Of a DNA stretch of 64,000 nucleotides, positions 10,300 to 22,254 are shown one piece after another. This stretch comes from Rhodospirillales bacterium Ga0074136. Its GTDB lineage: Bacteria; Pseudomonadota; Alphaproteobacteria; Acetobacterales; Acetobacteraceae. Each line of letters opens with the position of its first letter. The stretch's first letter is position 1. The notes beneath the pieces are model-generated. The model was given only the letters and a program-made list of their open reading frames with translations. It was not told where the DNA came from and ran no database searches. The stretch is from contig LNEW01000145.1 of NCBI GenBank assembly GCA_001464375.1, positions 62,001 through 126,000 of the forward strand, read 5' to 3'. The position numbers were made by a program, and so were the translations under genes.

Positions 10300-11282
10300 A
10301 TGACGGCTCCCACACTCGAGGTCCGTAACCTCCAGACCCACTTCTTCACCCGCGCGGGCGTGGTGAAGGCGGTGGACGACGTCTCCTTCTCCGTGCGCCG
10401 CGGCAAGGTCATGGGCCTGGTCGGTGAATCGGGTTCGGGCAAGTCGGTCACCGGCTTCTCGATCATCGGCCTGGTGGATGCGCCGGGGCGGATCGCCGGC
10501 GGGTCCATCCTGTTCCAGGGGCGCGACCTCGCGAAGCTCAGCGAGGAGGAGATGCGCGACCTGCGCGGCAACCGCATCGCGATGATCTTCCAGGACCCGA
10601 TGATGACGCTGAACCCGGTCCTGCGCATCGACACGCAGATGATCGAGACGGTGCAGGCCCACAGGAAGGTCACCCACGAAGCCGCCCGCCAGCGCGCGCG
10701 CGACACGCTCGGCATGGTCGGCATCCCGTCCCCGGACGAGCGGCTGAAGGCCTATCCGCACCAGTTCTCCGGCGGCATGCGCCAGCGCGTCGCCATCGCC
10801 ATCGCGCTGCTGCACGAACCGGAACTGATCATCGCGGACGAACCGACCACCGCGCTGGACGTGACCATCCAGGGGCAGATCCTGGCCGAGGCGCAGAAGC
10901 TGGCCGAGACCACCGGCACGTCGCTCATCTGGATCACCCACGACCTGTCCGTCGTGGCCGGCCTCGCGGACGACATTGCCGTGATGTATGCCGGGCGCAT
11001 CGTCGAGAAGGGCACGGTCGCCGAGGTTCTCGACCGCCCGCTGCATCCCTATACCTCGGGCCTGATCGGCTCCGTGCCGTCGCGCAACAAGCGCGGCGAG
11101 CCGCTGCGCCAGATTCCCGGCATGACGCCGTCCCTGCTGAACCTGCCGCCCGGCTGCGCCTTCCGCACGCGCTGCCCACGCGCCGCCGCACCGTGCATGG
11201 CCGAACCGGAAATCCGCGAAATCCTTCCCGGGCGTGAGGCGCGCTGCTTCCTGCCCCTCACCTCGGCGGCGGAGCAGGCTGC

Positions 11283-11286
<4 letters not shown>
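10300..11286 (+). CDS. ABC transporter ATP-binding protein, DppD/OppD type
   Basis: Walker A GESGSGKS, signature [15 protein letters not shown], Walker [14 protein letters not shown]-terminal oligopeptide CxxRCP motif; ATG at 10300. Confidence 0.93.
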
Positions 11287-12314
<1,028 letters not shown>

Positions 12315-12325
12315 GCCAATGGCGC

Positions 12326-12355
12326 GCCGCTGCGGGCGGCGCCCGCGGCGATTTT
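12326..12355 (+). terminator. putative rho-independent terminator after the first dpp-type operon
   Basis: GC-rich inverted repeat gccgctgcgggc-ggc-gcccgcggc followed by gATTTT, 11 nt after the operon's last stop. Confidence 0.55.
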
Positions 12356-12401
12356 CCCTCGCGCCTTGACATACCGACAGAGAGTCCGCCCCACTCCCGC
12401 A

Positions 12402-13073
12402 ATGAACGTCTTTCAGCACATCCAGGCCGCGGATCGGGACTTCGCACCGGAGTGCATCTTCGACATCGGTGCCAATGTCGGCCAGACGGTGGCCCAGATC
12501 CGTCGCGCCTGGCCAAACGTTGTTGTCCACGCCTTCGAGCCTGTCAGCGCCACTTTCGCGAAGCTCGAGGAGAACACCGCCGGCGATGCTGCGCTGCATC
12601 GCCACCGCCTCGCCTTTGCCAGTCGTCCGGGACGCGCGGTCATGCTGGCGCGACCGCTCGGGGTGATGAATCGGATCGTCGCCCCTTTCGAAGCGCGCGG
12701 GCAAACCGAGGAGGTGGAGGTCGTCGCCGGTGACGCCTTCTGCGCCGACAAGGGTATCGAACGCATCGATATCCTGAAGATCGACACGGAGGGCCACGAC
12801 CTCGAAGTGCTGGCCGGCTTTCGGAACATGCTCGCGGCGCGCCGCGTCACCTATGTCGAGGTGGAATGCGGCATCGCCCCCGACAATGCGATGCACGTGC
12901 CATTCCCGCGTCTGGCCGACTTCCTGTTCGCCTTCGGCTATGGCCTGTTCAATCTCTTTGCCGGCACGCGCTTCAACCTGACCAGGAGGACGCACGATCG
13001 GGGCATCTGGTACGGCAATGCGGTCTTTGTCGCCGAACGCTGGCCCGAGGACCAAATCGGCATCACGCGCTGA
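12402..13073 (+). CDS. FkbM family methyltransferase
   Basis: CIFDIGANVGQTVAQIRRAWPNVVVHAFEPV and RIDILKIDTEGHDLEVLAGF are FkbM motifs. Confidence 0.88.
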   Translation: MNVFQHIQAADRDFAPECIFDIGANVGQTVAQIRRAWPNVVVHAFEPVSATFAKLEENTAGDAALHRHRLAFASRPGRAVMLARPLGVMNRIVAPFEARGQTEEVEVVAGDAFCADKGIERIDILKIDTEGHDLEVLAGFRNMLAARRVTYVEVECGIAPDNAMHVPFPRLADFLFAFGYGLFNLFAGTRFNLTRRTHDRGIWYGNAVFVAERWPEDQIGITR

Positions 13074-13083
13074 CCGCGACGCG

Positions 13084-14259
13084 TCAGCGCACCCGCGCCG
13101 CCGCGGCATAGCCGGCCGCGCCCACCACCCCCACCGCCACCAGCAGCCAGGGTACCAGCCCGTATCCGCCCAACCCGTCCCACAGCAGCGCCAGCAGCAG
13201 CGGCGCGCCGGTGCGCGGCAGCACCGAAATGGCTGAGAGCGCGCCGGTCACCGTGCCATAGCCCTCGCGGCCCAGGATCTCCGCGGTGCCGGCGGCGCGA
13301 ATGATGGTCATCAGCCCATCCGCCACGGCCCAGGCCAGCACGAACACGATGGTCAGCGCCAGGCTCGCCGGACCGGCGGCCAGTGCCAGCATGCCCACCG
13401 GCACCAGGGCTGCGGCGATCACGCCCACCCGGCGCAGGCTCACGCGCCGTCCGGCCGCGAACAGTAGCCCGCGCGCGGCCACCTGCGCCGGCCCGTGCGC
13501 CGCGGCGATCAGCAGCACCGTCGCCTCAGGCCAACCCCGTTCGCGCAGCAGCGGGATGAGGTGCGCGCCCAGCCCGGTGGCGATGAAGGCATGGGCGGCG
13601 AAGCAGATCGCCAGGCCCAGGAAGGCGGGTTCGCGCAACCGCGTGCGAAGCGGCACGCGCGCCGCCGCCTGTGCCGTGGGTGGGGCTGGGCGCCGCGCGT
13701 GGCGCAGCATCAGCACCGTGATCAACGCCGCGCCCGCTTGCAGCACGGCCAGCGCCTGCAGCGCCCCGCGCCATCCGAAGGCCCCGATCAGCGCATCGGT
13801 CAGCGGCAGGAAGACCGTGCCGGTGAAGCCGGTGACCAGGCTGATGATGGTGATGCTGCGCGTGGCATCGCGCGCCTGCTCGACCACCACGGCCATGGCG
13901 ATGCCCCACAGCCCGATCGCCTGCGCGACCCCGATGCCGATCCAGATCGCGAAGAAGGCGATGGGGTGGCTGACGGTGCTCCAGGCGACGAGCAGCAGGG
14001 CGGCGGCCGCGGTGCCGAGGCCCATCATGCCCTGCGCGCCGTGCCGGTCGAACCAGCGCCCCGCCGGCACCGCCGCCAGCCCGGCGGCCAGAAGCCCGGC
14101 GGTATAGGCCGCGTTGAGCGTCACGCGCGACCAGCCGAGCTCCGCCTCCATCGGCCCGACCATGAGCGGGAAGGGGGTGAACAGCGTGCCCCAGCCGATC
14201 AGCTGGGTGACGGCCATGCCCCAGATGAGTGCGCGGTCGGAAAGCCCGCCGCCGCTCAC
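13084..14259 (-). CDS. MFS transporter
   Basis: ~12 hydrophobic segments; [27 protein letters not shown] start overlapping the nadK stop. Confidence 0.85.
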   Translation of the reverse strand: MSGGGLSDRALIWGMAVTQLIGWGTLFTPFPLMVGPMEAELGWSRVTLNAAYTAGLLAAGLAAVPAGRWFDRHGAQGMMGLGTAAAALLLVAWSTVSHPIAFFAIWIGIGVAQAIGLWGIAMAVVVEQARDATRSITIISLVTGFTGTVFLPLTDALIGAFGWRGALQALAVLQAGAALITVLMLRHARRPAPPTAQAAARVPLRTRLREPAFLGLAICFAAHAFIATGLGAHLIPLLRERGWPEATVLLIAAAHGPAQVAARGLLFAAGRRVSLRRVGVIAAALVPVGMLALAAGPASLALTIVFVLAWAVADGLMTIIRAAGTAEILGREGYGTVTGALSAISVLPRTGAPLLLALLWDGLGGYGLVPWLLVAVGVVGAAGYAAAARVR

Positions 14260-15023
14260 ACCGTGAACTGCTCCGCGATGATGCGTTCGGACAGCCCGTG
14301 GTCGGGGTCGAACAGCAGGGTCAGCGACACGTCGCGCGCCTCGTGCACCGTCACGCGGCGCACGTCGCGCACCTCGGTGTAGTCGGCCACGGCCGCGACC
14401 GGGCGCTTGTCGGGTTCCAGGATCTCGAACACCACCTCGACATCGGCGGGCAGCAGGGCGCCGCGCCAGCGCCGCGGGCGGAAGGCCGAGATCGGCGTCA
14501 GCGGCAGCAGGTTCGCCCCCAGCGGCACGATCGGCCCATGCGCCGAGAGGTTGTAGGCCGTGCTGCCCGCCGGCGTGCTGATCAGCACCCCGTCGCAGAT
14601 CAGCTCCGCCAGCCGCTGCTTGCCATCCACCAGGATGCGCACCTTCGCCGCCTGGCGGCTTTCACGCAGCAACGAGACCTCGTTGATCGCCAGCGCCTCG
14701 ACAGGCGCGGACCCGTTCGCCTCGGCGCGCATGCGCAGCGGATGCAGCGTGGCGGCCTGGGCGGCGGCGATGCGCGCGGGCAGGTCGTCCTCGCGGTAGT
14801 CGTTCATCAGGAAGCCGACCGACCCCCGGTTCATGCCATAGACCGGCACGCCGCGGCGCAGGAAGCGGTGCAGCGTCTCGAGCATGAAACCGTCGCCGCC
14901 CAACGCCACCACCACGTCGGCGGTGTCCGGTTCCGCCGCGCCATAGCGTGCCGCCAGTGCCTCCTGCGCCGCCCGCGCCGCCTCGTTCTGCGCGGCGAGG
15001 ATGGCCAGGCGCGGCACGCTCAC
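14256..15023 (-). CDS. nadK: NAD kinase
   Basis: [58 protein letters not shown] start. Confidence 0.93.
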   Translation of the reverse strand: MSVPRLAILAAQNEAARAAQEALAARYGAAEPDTADVVVALGGDGFMLETLHRFLRRGVPVYGMNRGSVGFLMNDYREDDLPARIAAAQAATLHPLRMRAEANGSAPVEALAINEVSLLRESRQAAKVRILVDGKQRLAELICDGVLISTPAGSTAYNLSAHGPIVPLGANLLPLTPISAFRPRRWRGALLPADVEVVFEILEPDKRPVAAVADYTEVRDVRRVTVHEARDVSLTLLFDPDHGLSERIIAEQFTV

Positions 15024-15874
15024 GCGCCGGCCTTCGAGACCCAGCCCCGCGCGGCCTCGCGGTGTTCCAGCAGCGGCATGCCGGCGCGCACGCGCTCGGT
15101 CACGGCGCGGTCGATGCGCGCGCTGGCCCAGCCCACGCCGTCGCTGCATTTCGCCACCACATGCCCCCAGGGATCGGCGACCAGGGAATGACCGTAGACG
15201 CTGCGCGCGGCCCCGCGTTCCTCGTAGGTGCCGTAGGACGCGGCGGCGATGATCCAGCACTGGGTGTCGATGGCGCGGGCGCGCAGCAGCGGCTCCCAGT
15301 GATCCTTGCCGGTCTGCAGGGTGAAGTTGGACGGCACCAGGATGGCCTCGGCGCCGCGCCGGCGCAGTTCCTGGAACAGTTCCGGGAAGCGCATGTCGTA
15401 GCAGATGGTGCAGGCGAAGCGGATGCCGCCGGCCTCGAACATCGCGAGGTCGGACCCGCTGCCATACAGCGCGCTCTCGCGATAGCCGGTGCCATCCGGG
15501 GCGGTGATGTCGAACAGGTGGATCTTGCGGTAGCGGGCGACCTCGGTGCCGTCGGGGCTGAAGACCAGCGTCGTGTTGAACAGTTTCTCCCCACCATCCT
15601 CGATGATGGACCCGCCATGGACGGTGATGCCGTGCCGACGCGCCAGGCCGCGCAGCATCTCGTACGCGGCGCCGCCGTCGCCGCCGGGCGCGGGCAGGAC
15701 CTCGGCCGCGGCGCGCCGGCTCTCGCGCCCGCCGCCGAGGTTGGTCCAGGTCTCGGGCAGGGAAACCAGGGCGGGGCGGTCGGCGTCGACCGCGGCCTCG
15801 ATCAGGCGCGTCGCCTGCGCGAGGTTGGCGGCCTTGTCCGATCCCTGGTTCATCTGGATCACGCTGACACGCAT
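15020..15874 (-). CDS. carbon-nitrogen hydrolase (nitrilase superfamily, Nit2-like)
   Basis: [38 protein letters not shown] (Glu-Lys-Cys triad context). Confidence 0.9.
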   Translation of the reverse strand: MRVSVIQMNQGSDKAANLAQATRLIEAAVDADRPALVSLPETWTNLGGGRESRRAAAEVLPAPGGDGGAAYEMLRGLARRHGITVHGGSIIEDGGEKLFNTTLVFSPDGTEVARYRKIHLFDITAPDGTGYRESALYGSGSDLAMFEAGGIRFACTICYDMRFPELFQELRRRGAEAILVPSNFTLQTGKDHWEPLLRARAIDTQCWIIAAASYGTYEERGAARSVYGHSLVADPWGHVVAKCSDGVGWASARIDRAVTERVRAGMPLLEHREAARGWVSKAGA

Positions 15875-15922
15875 CGTTCCGCTCCCCGGCAGTTGCGCCG
15901 CCTCATGCGGCCCGCGGGCCGG

Positions 15923-16315
15923 TCACGCGTTGCGATCCGCGCGTGGCCAGTCGAGCCGCGGCTCGGCGCGGCCACGGGCCGGGCGCGCGGCGGGCGGGGG
16001 CACCGGGGGCGCCAGGCTCGGTTCGGGCGCGGCGATGCGCGGCTCGGTGCGGCGTGGCGGGGGCACGTAGTCTTCCTCGATCAGCGCGCGCGCTGGCGCG
16101 CCGGGCTGGCGCACCAGGGCGCGGATCTCGGTGCGCAGGTCGGCCAGTTCGGCCTCGATCGCCTCGAGCCGCGATTTTATGCCGAACACGGAATACGGCA
16201 TCGCCAGCAGGGCCAGCAGCGACACGCCGATCGCCAGCAGGATGACCAGCCCGACCCAGGCGGGCAGGCCGGGGATGCTCAGGCGGTCGACCATGCCCTG
16301 CAGTGTGTCAGCCAC
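15923..16315 (-). CDS. hypothetical single-pass membrane protein with coiled coil
   Basis: One hydrophobic helix ([20 protein letters not shown]) then [21 protein letters not shown]; overlaps the moaA 3' end; ATG at 16294 is an alternative start. Confidence 0.65.
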   Translation of the reverse strand: MADTLQGMVDRLSIPGLPAWVGLVILLAIGVSLLALLAMPYSVFGIKSRLEAIEAELADLRTEIRALVRQPGAPARALIEEDYVPPPRRTEPRIAAPEPSLAPPVPPPAARPARGRAEPRLDWPRADRNA

Positions 16316-17330
16316 CGGTCATGCTCATGTGCCGCGCCACGGCCGGGGCTTTGCGCCGGCGGTCGATGATGAAGTCATGGCCCTTCGGCTTGCGCGCGAT
16401 GGCGTCGCGGATGGCCTGCGCCAGCGCGGCATCGTCCACGCCGGGGTCGCGCAGCATGTCGCGGAATTCGGCGGCATCATCCTGGCCCAGGCACATGAAC
16501 AGCGTGCCGGTGCAGGTCAGGCGCACCCGGTTGCAGGATTCGCAGAAATTATGGGTCATCGGCGTGATGAAGCCGATCCGCCGGCCGGTCTCCTTCACCG
16601 TCACGTAGCGGGCCGGGCCGCCGGTCGCGTAGTCGGTGTCCTCCAGCGTCCAGGTATGGCGCAGGCGGGAACGCACCAGGGACAGCGGCAGGTACTGGTC
16701 GGTGCGGTCCTCGCTGATCTCGCCCATCGGCATCGTCTCGATCAGGCACAGGTCGAAGCCATGTTCCCCGCACCAGGCGACCATGCGGTCGAACTCGTCC
16801 TCGTTCACGCCCTTGAGTGCGACGGCATTGATCTTGATGGCGAGCCCCGCCGCCTTTGCGGCGAAGATGCCATCCAGCGTCTGCTCGATCTTGCCCCAGC
16901 GGGTCAGCGCGGCGAAGGCAGCGGGGTCGAGCGTGTCCAGCGAGACATTGATCCGCCGCACCCCCGCCGCGAACAGGTCCTGCGCCATCTTCGCCAGCTG
17001 CGTGCCGTTGGTGGTGATGGTGAGTTCGCGCAGCCCGCCCGCGCCGATGCGCGCGCCCAGGCTGCGCACCAGCGTCATCACGCCCTTGCGCACCAGCGGC
17101 TCGCCGCCGGTCAGGCGGATCTTGTCGGTGCCGAGCGCAATGAACGCGCCGCAAAGCCGGTCGAGTTCCTCGAGCGACAGGATCTCCCGCTTGGGCAGGA
17201 AGGTCATGTCCTCCGCCATGCAATAGACGCAGCGCAGGTCGCATCGGTCGGTGACCGACACGCGCAGATAGGTCACGCCGCGCCCGAAGGGGTCGGTCAG
17301 TGTGGCCGGCGGAGAAGCGACGTCCTGCAT
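16308..17330 (-). CDS. moaA: GTP 3',8-cyclase MoaA
   Basis: [20 protein letters not shown] radical-SAM motif, [35 protein letters not shown]; an upstream ATG at 17396 is possible. Confidence 0.95.
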   Translation of the reverse strand: MQDVASPPATLTDPFGRGVTYLRVSVTDRCDLRCVYCMAEDMTFLPKREILSLEELDRLCGAFIALGTDKIRLTGGEPLVRKGVMTLVRSLGARIGAGGLRELTITTNGTQLAKMAQDLFAAGVRRINVSLDTLDPAAFAALTRWGKIEQTLDGIFAAKAAGLAIKINAVALKGVNEDEFDRMVAWCGEHGFDLCLIETMPMGEISEDRTDQYLPLSLVRSRLRHTWTLEDTDYATGGPARYVTVKETGRRIGFITPMTHNFCESCNRVRLTCTGTLFMCLGQDDAAEFRDMLRDPGVDDAALAQAIRDAIARKPKGHDFIIDRRRKAPAVARHMSMTGG

Positions 17331-17417
17331 GGGCTGGATTTGGGGCCGGTGGGGCGGTGGCCGCAAGTCCCTTTCGGCCGGCGCCGCTTCGGCCATTCCA
17401 CCTTGATCGACCCGGCA

Positions 17418-18173
17418 CTACCCGAAAAGCGCGAGCCCGCCGGCCACCAGCAGCACGCCCATGGCGAAGGGCCGGTACAGCCGGTCCGGCACCACCCGGA
17501 ACAGCCGCGCGCCGATCGGCACCGAAAACGCCATGATCGGCAGCAGCACAGCCAGGCGCACCAGCACCGGCAGGTCGATCAGCCCGCCGATCAGCGGCGG
17601 GACCATCGACACGATGGCGATGGTGGCGAAGAACAGGATCAGGTTGGCGCGGTGGCGCTTCGCCTCCTCCAGGCCCGCCAGCAGGTACAGGATCACCGGC
17701 GGGCCGCTCATGCCGGTCGCGCCCTTCAGCAGCCCGGCCGCGGTGCCGACCGCGAGGTTGAGCGGCAACGGCCGTGACCCGTGGTAGCGCCAGCCCGACA
17801 TCAGCAGCAGCCCGAACACCAGCACGAAGCCGCCGATGAAGCGCCGCAGCGCATCCCCGTCGGCGGTCAGCAGCACCCAGGCGCCCAGCGGCGTGGCCAG
17901 CGCCGCGGCCCCGCCCAGCGGCAGCACCACGCGCCGGTCGGCATCCTTGATCGCACCGGGCAGCAACTGTACCGAGACGACCAGCTCCATCATCAGCATC
18001 ACCGGGATGCCGGCGCGCGGGCCCCACAGCAGCGAATAGACCGGTGCCAGGATCACCGCCGTGCCGAAGCCGGAATAGCCGCGCATGATGCCGGCGATGG
18101 CGGTCGCCAGGATTGCCGCCGCCAACCGCCAGTCCAGGAGCAGCGGGGTGGCCGTCTCAACCAGGGCGATCAC
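17418..18173 (-). CDS. sulfite exporter TauE/SafE family protein
   Basis: GYSGFGTAVILAPVYSLLWGPRAGIPVMLMMELV, GLLKGATGMSGPPVILYLL; GTG start. Confidence 0.85.
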   Translation of the reverse strand: MIALVETATPLLLDWRLAAAILATAIAGIMRGYSGFGTAVILAPVYSLLWGPRAGIPVMLMMELVVSVQLLPGAIKDADRRVVLPLGGAAALATPLGAWVLLTADGDALRRFIGGFVLVFGLLLMSGWRYHGSRPLPLNLAVGTAAGLLKGATGMSGPPVILYLLAGLEEAKRHRANLILFFATIAIVSMVPPLIGGLIDLPVLVRLAVLLPIMAFSVPIGARLFRVVPDRLYRPFAMGVLLVAGGLALFG

Positions 18174-18349
18174 CGCCGCTCATCCTCCACGACATCCAGC
18201 ACAACAACCGCGGCGTTGATCAAGACCTTCCCCGCGTGCTCGAAATTGACCGTAATGCGATCGCCCGTGACCGACTGGACCTGTCCGATTCCCCAATCGG
18301 GCTGTCCCGGAAGGCGCACGCGCATGCCTGGTTCTATGATTGCAGTCAC
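18170..18349 (-). CDS. DUF3553-like small protein (not in supplied ORF track)
   Basis: Reverse strand reads (GTG)TAIIEPGMRVRLPGQPDWGIGQVQSVTGDRITVNFEHAGKVLINAAVVVLDVVEDERR*; stop overlaps the downstream TauE/SafE start. Confidence 0.8.
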   Translation of the reverse strand: MTAIIEPGMRVRLPGQPDWGIGQVQSVTGDRITVNFEHAGKVLINAAVVVLDVVEDERR

Positions 18350-18417
18350 TGGATGATGGCCGTCAGCGATCCGGCGCTAAGATGGCGGAAGCACCGCAGA
18401 GGATACTGTCTCAGGCC

Positions 18418-19065
18418 ATGACGCAAGGGATGTCCCGGGCCATGCCCTCCGTACCACCGCTGTCCGATCTGCGCCTGGCGCGGTTGGTCGGTCTTCGCCT
18501 GTGCCACGACATCAGCGGCGTGGCGGGCACCGTGGGCAATGCCCTCGAACTGCTCGACGGCGCAGGGGGGGAGGCCGCCGAACTGGCGGTCGATGCCGCC
18601 GCCGTGCTGCGCCGGCGCCTGCTGCTGTGGCGCGCGCTGCTGGGTGGGCAGGGGGAATGCGCGCTCGGCGCCGTGCTCGGCCTGGCCGCCGGGGAGATCG
18701 CCGGCGGGCGCGCCAGTGCCGATGCCGCGTCGCTCGACGCCGGCGTGATGATGGCCGAGGAGGTCGTGCCCGTGCTGCTGACCGCCGTGCTGCTGGCCGG
18801 CGAGGCGCTGCCGCGCGGCGGCGTGGTGCGCCTGGTGGGCGACCCGCAGCGTGAACTGGCGGTGCTGCCCGAAGGGCCGCGCGCCGCCTGGCCGCCGGCG
18901 CTGCTGCGGGCCGTGGCCGGCGCGCCGCTGGCGGGCGAGCCGACCGGGCGGGAGGTTCTCTCCCTGTGGCTTGCGGCCAGCGCGGCGGCGGGCAGCGTGC
19001 GGCTGAGCCTGGCGATGCCACCCGGCGAGGGCTGCGGTCCGCTGGTGCTCAGCATCGGCGAATGA
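18418..19065 (+). CDS. ChpT-like histidine phosphotransferase
   Basis: LRLARLVGLRLCHDISGVAGTVGNALELL matches the ChpT/HPTransfase H-box; degenerate ATPase-like C-terminal half. Confidence 0.8.
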   Translation: MTQGMSRAMPSVPPLSDLRLARLVGLRLCHDISGVAGTVGNALELLDGAGGEAAELAVDAAAVLRRRLLLWRALLGGQGECALGAVLGLAAGEIAGGRASADAASLDAGVMMAEEVVPVLLTAVLLAGEALPRGGVVRLVGDPQRELAVLPEGPRAAWPPALLRAVAGAPLAGEPTGREVLSLWLAASAAAGSVRLSLAMPPGEGCGPLVLSIGE

Positions 19066-19166
19066 TGCCCTGACCTCGGCGGCCGGGCGTGCGCGCGCCC
19101 GCCGCCGCGCGCTTTACCGATTGTTCGGCCCGCTGCGCGCATGCTGCCCCGGCAAGCACCCCGGGG

Positions 19167-21749
19167 ATGGCGATGGACGATCTGCTGGCCGACTTCCTGA
19201 CCGAAGCGCATGAGGGACTCACCGCGCTCGATTCCGCGCTGCTGCGGCTCGAACGCACGCCGGACGACCAGCCCACGCTGTCGGAAGTCTTCCGCCTGGT
19301 GCACACCATCAAGGGCACCTGCGGCTTCCTCGGCCTGTCGCGGCTGGAGGCGGTGGCCCATGCGGCGGAGAACGTGCTGGGGCGCTACCGCGACGGCTCG
19401 CTGCCGGTCACCGAGGCGGGCATCAGCCTGATCCTCTCCTCGCTCGACCGCATCAAGGCGATCGTCGCCGGGCTGGAGGCGACCGGGGCGGAACCCGCGG
19501 GCGACGACGCCCCGCTGATCGAAGCCCTGAACGCGGCCGCGGAGGGGCGCATCGCCGCCGCACCCGCCCCGGAAGCCCCGGCCTCTCCCATGGACGTGGC
19601 GGCGGAAGCCCCGCCCGTCCCGCAGCCCGTCGCGGCTGCGCCATCGCCCGACGCCCCGCCGGCCGAGAGCGCCGGCGGCATCGCCGCGCCGCAGACCATC
19701 CGGGTCGCGGTTGAGGTGCTCGAGGACCTGATGACGCTGGTCAGTGAACTGGTGCTCACGCGCAACCAGTTGCTGCAGCTGGCGCGCGGGCATCACTCCG
19801 ATGCCTTCGCGGTGCCGCTGCAGCGCCTGTCGCACATCACCTCCGACCTGCAGGAGGGTGTGATGAAGACGCGCATGCAGCCGATCGGCAATGCGTGGGC
19901 GAAGCTGCCGCGGCTGGTGCGCGACCTGTCGCATGAACTGGGCAAGAAGATCGAACTCGACATGCGCGGCGCGCAGACCGAACTTGATCGCCAGGTGCTG
20001 GAACTGATCCGCGACCCGCTCACGCACATGGTGCGCAATTCCGGCGACCACGGGCTGGAAACCCCGGAGCAGCGCCGCGCCGCCGGCAAGCCCGAGACCG
20101 GGCGCGTGCTGCTCAACGCCTATCACGAAGGCGGCCACATCATCATCGAGGTGGGCGACGATGGGCGCGGCCTGCCGGTCGAACGCATCCGCGCCAAGGC
20201 GCTGGCGAATGGCCTCGCGACCGAGGCCGAACTGGCCCAGATGAACGAAAGAGAGGTGCTGCGCTTCATCTTCGCGCCGGGCTTCTCGACAGCGCAGCAG
20301 GTGACATCGGTGTCCGGCCGCGGCGTCGGCATGGACGTGGTCAAGACCAACATCGAGAAGATCGGCGGCACGGTCGAACTGGCATCCAAGGAAGGGCGCG
20401 GCACCACCTTCACCATCAAGATCCCGCTCACGCTCGCCATCGTCTCCGCGCTGATCGTCGAAGCCGGTGGCGAGCGCTTCGCGCTGCCGCAGATCGGCGT
20501 GGTCGAACTCGTGAGTGTCGCCGGCACCCGGCCCGACGGCGCGCAGGACGGCGCGCCGCACATCGAACGCATCAAGGACGCGCCGGTGCTGCGCCTGCGC
20601 GACCGGCTGCTGCCGCTGGTCTCGCTCGCGGGCCTGCTGCGCCTGCCGGCCCCGGCCAGCGAGGCCGAGGGTTTCGTCGCCGTCATGCAGGTCGGCGGCC
20701 AGGCCTTCGGCATCATCCTCGACCGCGTCTTCGACACCGAGGAGATCGTGGTGAAGCCGGTGGCCCCCATCCTGCGCCACGTCACCATGTTCAGCGGCAA
20801 CACCATCCTGGGCGACGGGTCGGTCATCATGATCCTCGACCCCAACGGGATCGGCCGCGCCGCCGGCGTGGGCGCCGATGCACCGACCGAGGATGCGCGC
20901 CGTGCCGTGACCGCCGCGCAGGGGCTGCGTTCGAATGCCAGCGCGTCGCTGCTGCTGTTCCGCGCCGGGGACGAAACACCCAAGGCCGTTCCCCTCGGCC
21001 TGGTCGCGCGGCTGGAGGACATTCCCGTCGAGCGCATCGAGATGTCGGGCGCGACGCCGGTGGTGCAGTACCGCGGCGCGCTGATGCCGCTGATCCCCGT
21101 CTCGCCGGGCTGGATGCGACCGGAGGGCGCGGCGCGCCAGGCGGTTCTGGTGTTCACCGAGAACGACCGCGCCATGGGGCTGATGGTCGACGAGATCCTG
21201 GATGTCATCGACGAGCGGCTCGACATCCAGCCCGGCTCGGGGCGCGCCGGCTTCATCGGCAGCGCGGTGATCTCCGGGCGCGTGACGGAGGTGCTCGACA
21301 CCGCGTGGTGGCTGTCCCAGGCGGGCGAGGACTGGTTCCGCACCGCCCGCCCGGCGACCGGTCGCGGCGCCCACCCACGCCTGCTGATGGTCGAGGACAG
21401 CGCCTTCTTCCGCCATCTGGTGGTGCCGGCGCTGTCTGCCGCCGGCTACGAGGTGATGGCGGTGGACGGCCCGGCCGCCGCGCTGCGCCTGCGCGAGGAA
21501 GGCCACGTCTTCGATGCCGTGGTCTCGGACATCGAGATGCCGGAGATGGACGGCATCGCCTTCGCGAAGGCCGTGCGCGCCGGCGGTGCCTGGGAGGCGA
21601 TGCCGTTGATCGCGCTGTCGTCGCGCGCCGAGCCCGCCGACGTGGCGCGCGGGCGTGACGCCGGCTTCACCGACTATGTCGCCAAGTACGACCGCGAGGC
21701 GCTGCTGCAGTCGCTGCAGGACTGCCTCTCGGCGCCGCTCGCGGCCTGA
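19167..21749 (+). CDS. cheA: hybrid chemotaxis histidine kinase CheA with CheW-like and C-terminal REC domains
   Basis: P1 FRLVHTIKGTCGFLGL, P4 HMVRNSGDHGLE...DDGRGL...GRGVGMDVVKTNI, CheW region, C-terminal receiver LMVEDSAFFRHLV...VSDIEMPEMDG. Confidence 0.93.
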   Translation: MAMDDLLADFLTEAHEGLTALDSALLRLERTPDDQPTLSEVFRLVHTIKGTCGFLGLSRLEAVAHAAENVLGRYRDGSLPVTEAGISLILSSLDRIKAIVAGLEATGAEPAGDDAPLIEALNAAAEGRIAAAPAPEAPASPMDVAAEAPPVPQPVAAAPSPDAPPAESAGGIAAPQTIRVAVEVLEDLMTLVSELVLTRNQLLQLARGHHSDAFAVPLQRLSHITSDLQEGVMKTRMQPIGNAWAKLPRLVRDLSHELGKKIELDMRGAQTELDRQVLELIRDPLTHMVRNSGDHGLETPEQRRAAGKPETGRVLLNAYHEGGHIIIEVGDDGRGLPVERIRAKALANGLATEAELAQMNEREVLRFIFAPGFSTAQQVTSVSGRGVGMDVVKTNIEKIGGTVELASKEGRGTTFTIKIPLTLAIVSALIVEAGGERFALPQIGVVELVSVAGTRPDGAQDGAPHIERIKDAPVLRLRDRLLPLVSLAGLLRLPAPASEAEGFVAVMQVGGQAFGIILDRVFDTEEIVVKPVAPILRHVTMFSGNTILGDGSVIMILDPNGIGRAAGVGADAPTEDARRAVTAAQGLRSNASASLLLFRAGDETPKAVPLGLVARLEDIPVERIEMSGATPVVQYRGALMPLIPVSPGWMRPEGAARQAVLVFTENDRAMGLMVDEILDVIDERLDIQPGSGRAGFIGSAVISGRVTEVLDTAWWLSQAGEDWFRTARPATGRGAHPRLLMVEDSAFFRHLVVPALSAAGYEVMAVDGPAAALRLREEGHVFDAVVSDIEMPEMDGIAFAKAVRAGGAWEAMPLIALSSRAEPADVARGRDAGFTDYVAKYDREALLQSLQDCLSAPLAA

Positions 21750-21761
21750 AGGACGCAGAAG

Positions 21762-22241
21762 ATGGAACAGATGGCCACCGCCCCCGCGCCCCGCGCCGCC
21801 CCGCCATCCAGCCAGCGCGAGGAGGATGTCTTCCTGACGCTCACCGTGGCCGGGCAGGGCTGCGCCGTGCCGGTGCTGCTGGTGCGCGACGTGCTGGGGC
21901 CGCAGGCCATCACGCGCATCCCGCTCGCACCGCCCGAGATCGCCGGCAGCCTGAACCTGCGCGGGCGCATCGTCACCGCGGTCGATCTGCGGCTGCGCCT
22001 GGGCCTGCCGCCGCGCGAGACCGCCACCGCGCCGATGAGCGTGGTGGTCGAGCAGGCGGGCGAGCTCTATTCCCTCCAGGTCGACCAGGTGGGCGAGGTG
22101 GTGCCGCTGCCGGCATCGGGCTTCGAGCCCAACCCACCCACGCTCGACCCCTTCTGGCGCGAGGTCTCGCGCGGGGTGCACCGGCAGGAGGACCGGCTGG
22201 TCATCGCGCTCGAGATCGACCGCGTGCTGGCGATCGGCTGA
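21762..22241 (+). CDS. cheW: chemotaxis protein CheW
   Basis: FLTLTVAGQGCAVPVLLVRDVLGPQAITRIPLAPPEIAGSLNLRGRIVTAVDLRLRLGL. Confidence 0.92.
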   Translation: MEQMATAPAPRAAPPSSQREEDVFLTLTVAGQGCAVPVLLVRDVLGPQAITRIPLAPPEIAGSLNLRGRIVTAVDLRLRLGLPPRETATAPMSVVVEQAGELYSLQVDQVGEVVPLPASGFEPNPPTLDPFWREVSRGVHRQEDRLVIALEIDRVLAIG

Positions 22242-22254
22242 GGGAGAGACGCAG

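Noticed and set aside
12366-12371. Perfect TTGACA -35 box before the FkbM methyltransferase
   Set aside because: No reasonable -10 hexamer at 16-18 nt spacing; too weak to list as a promoter.
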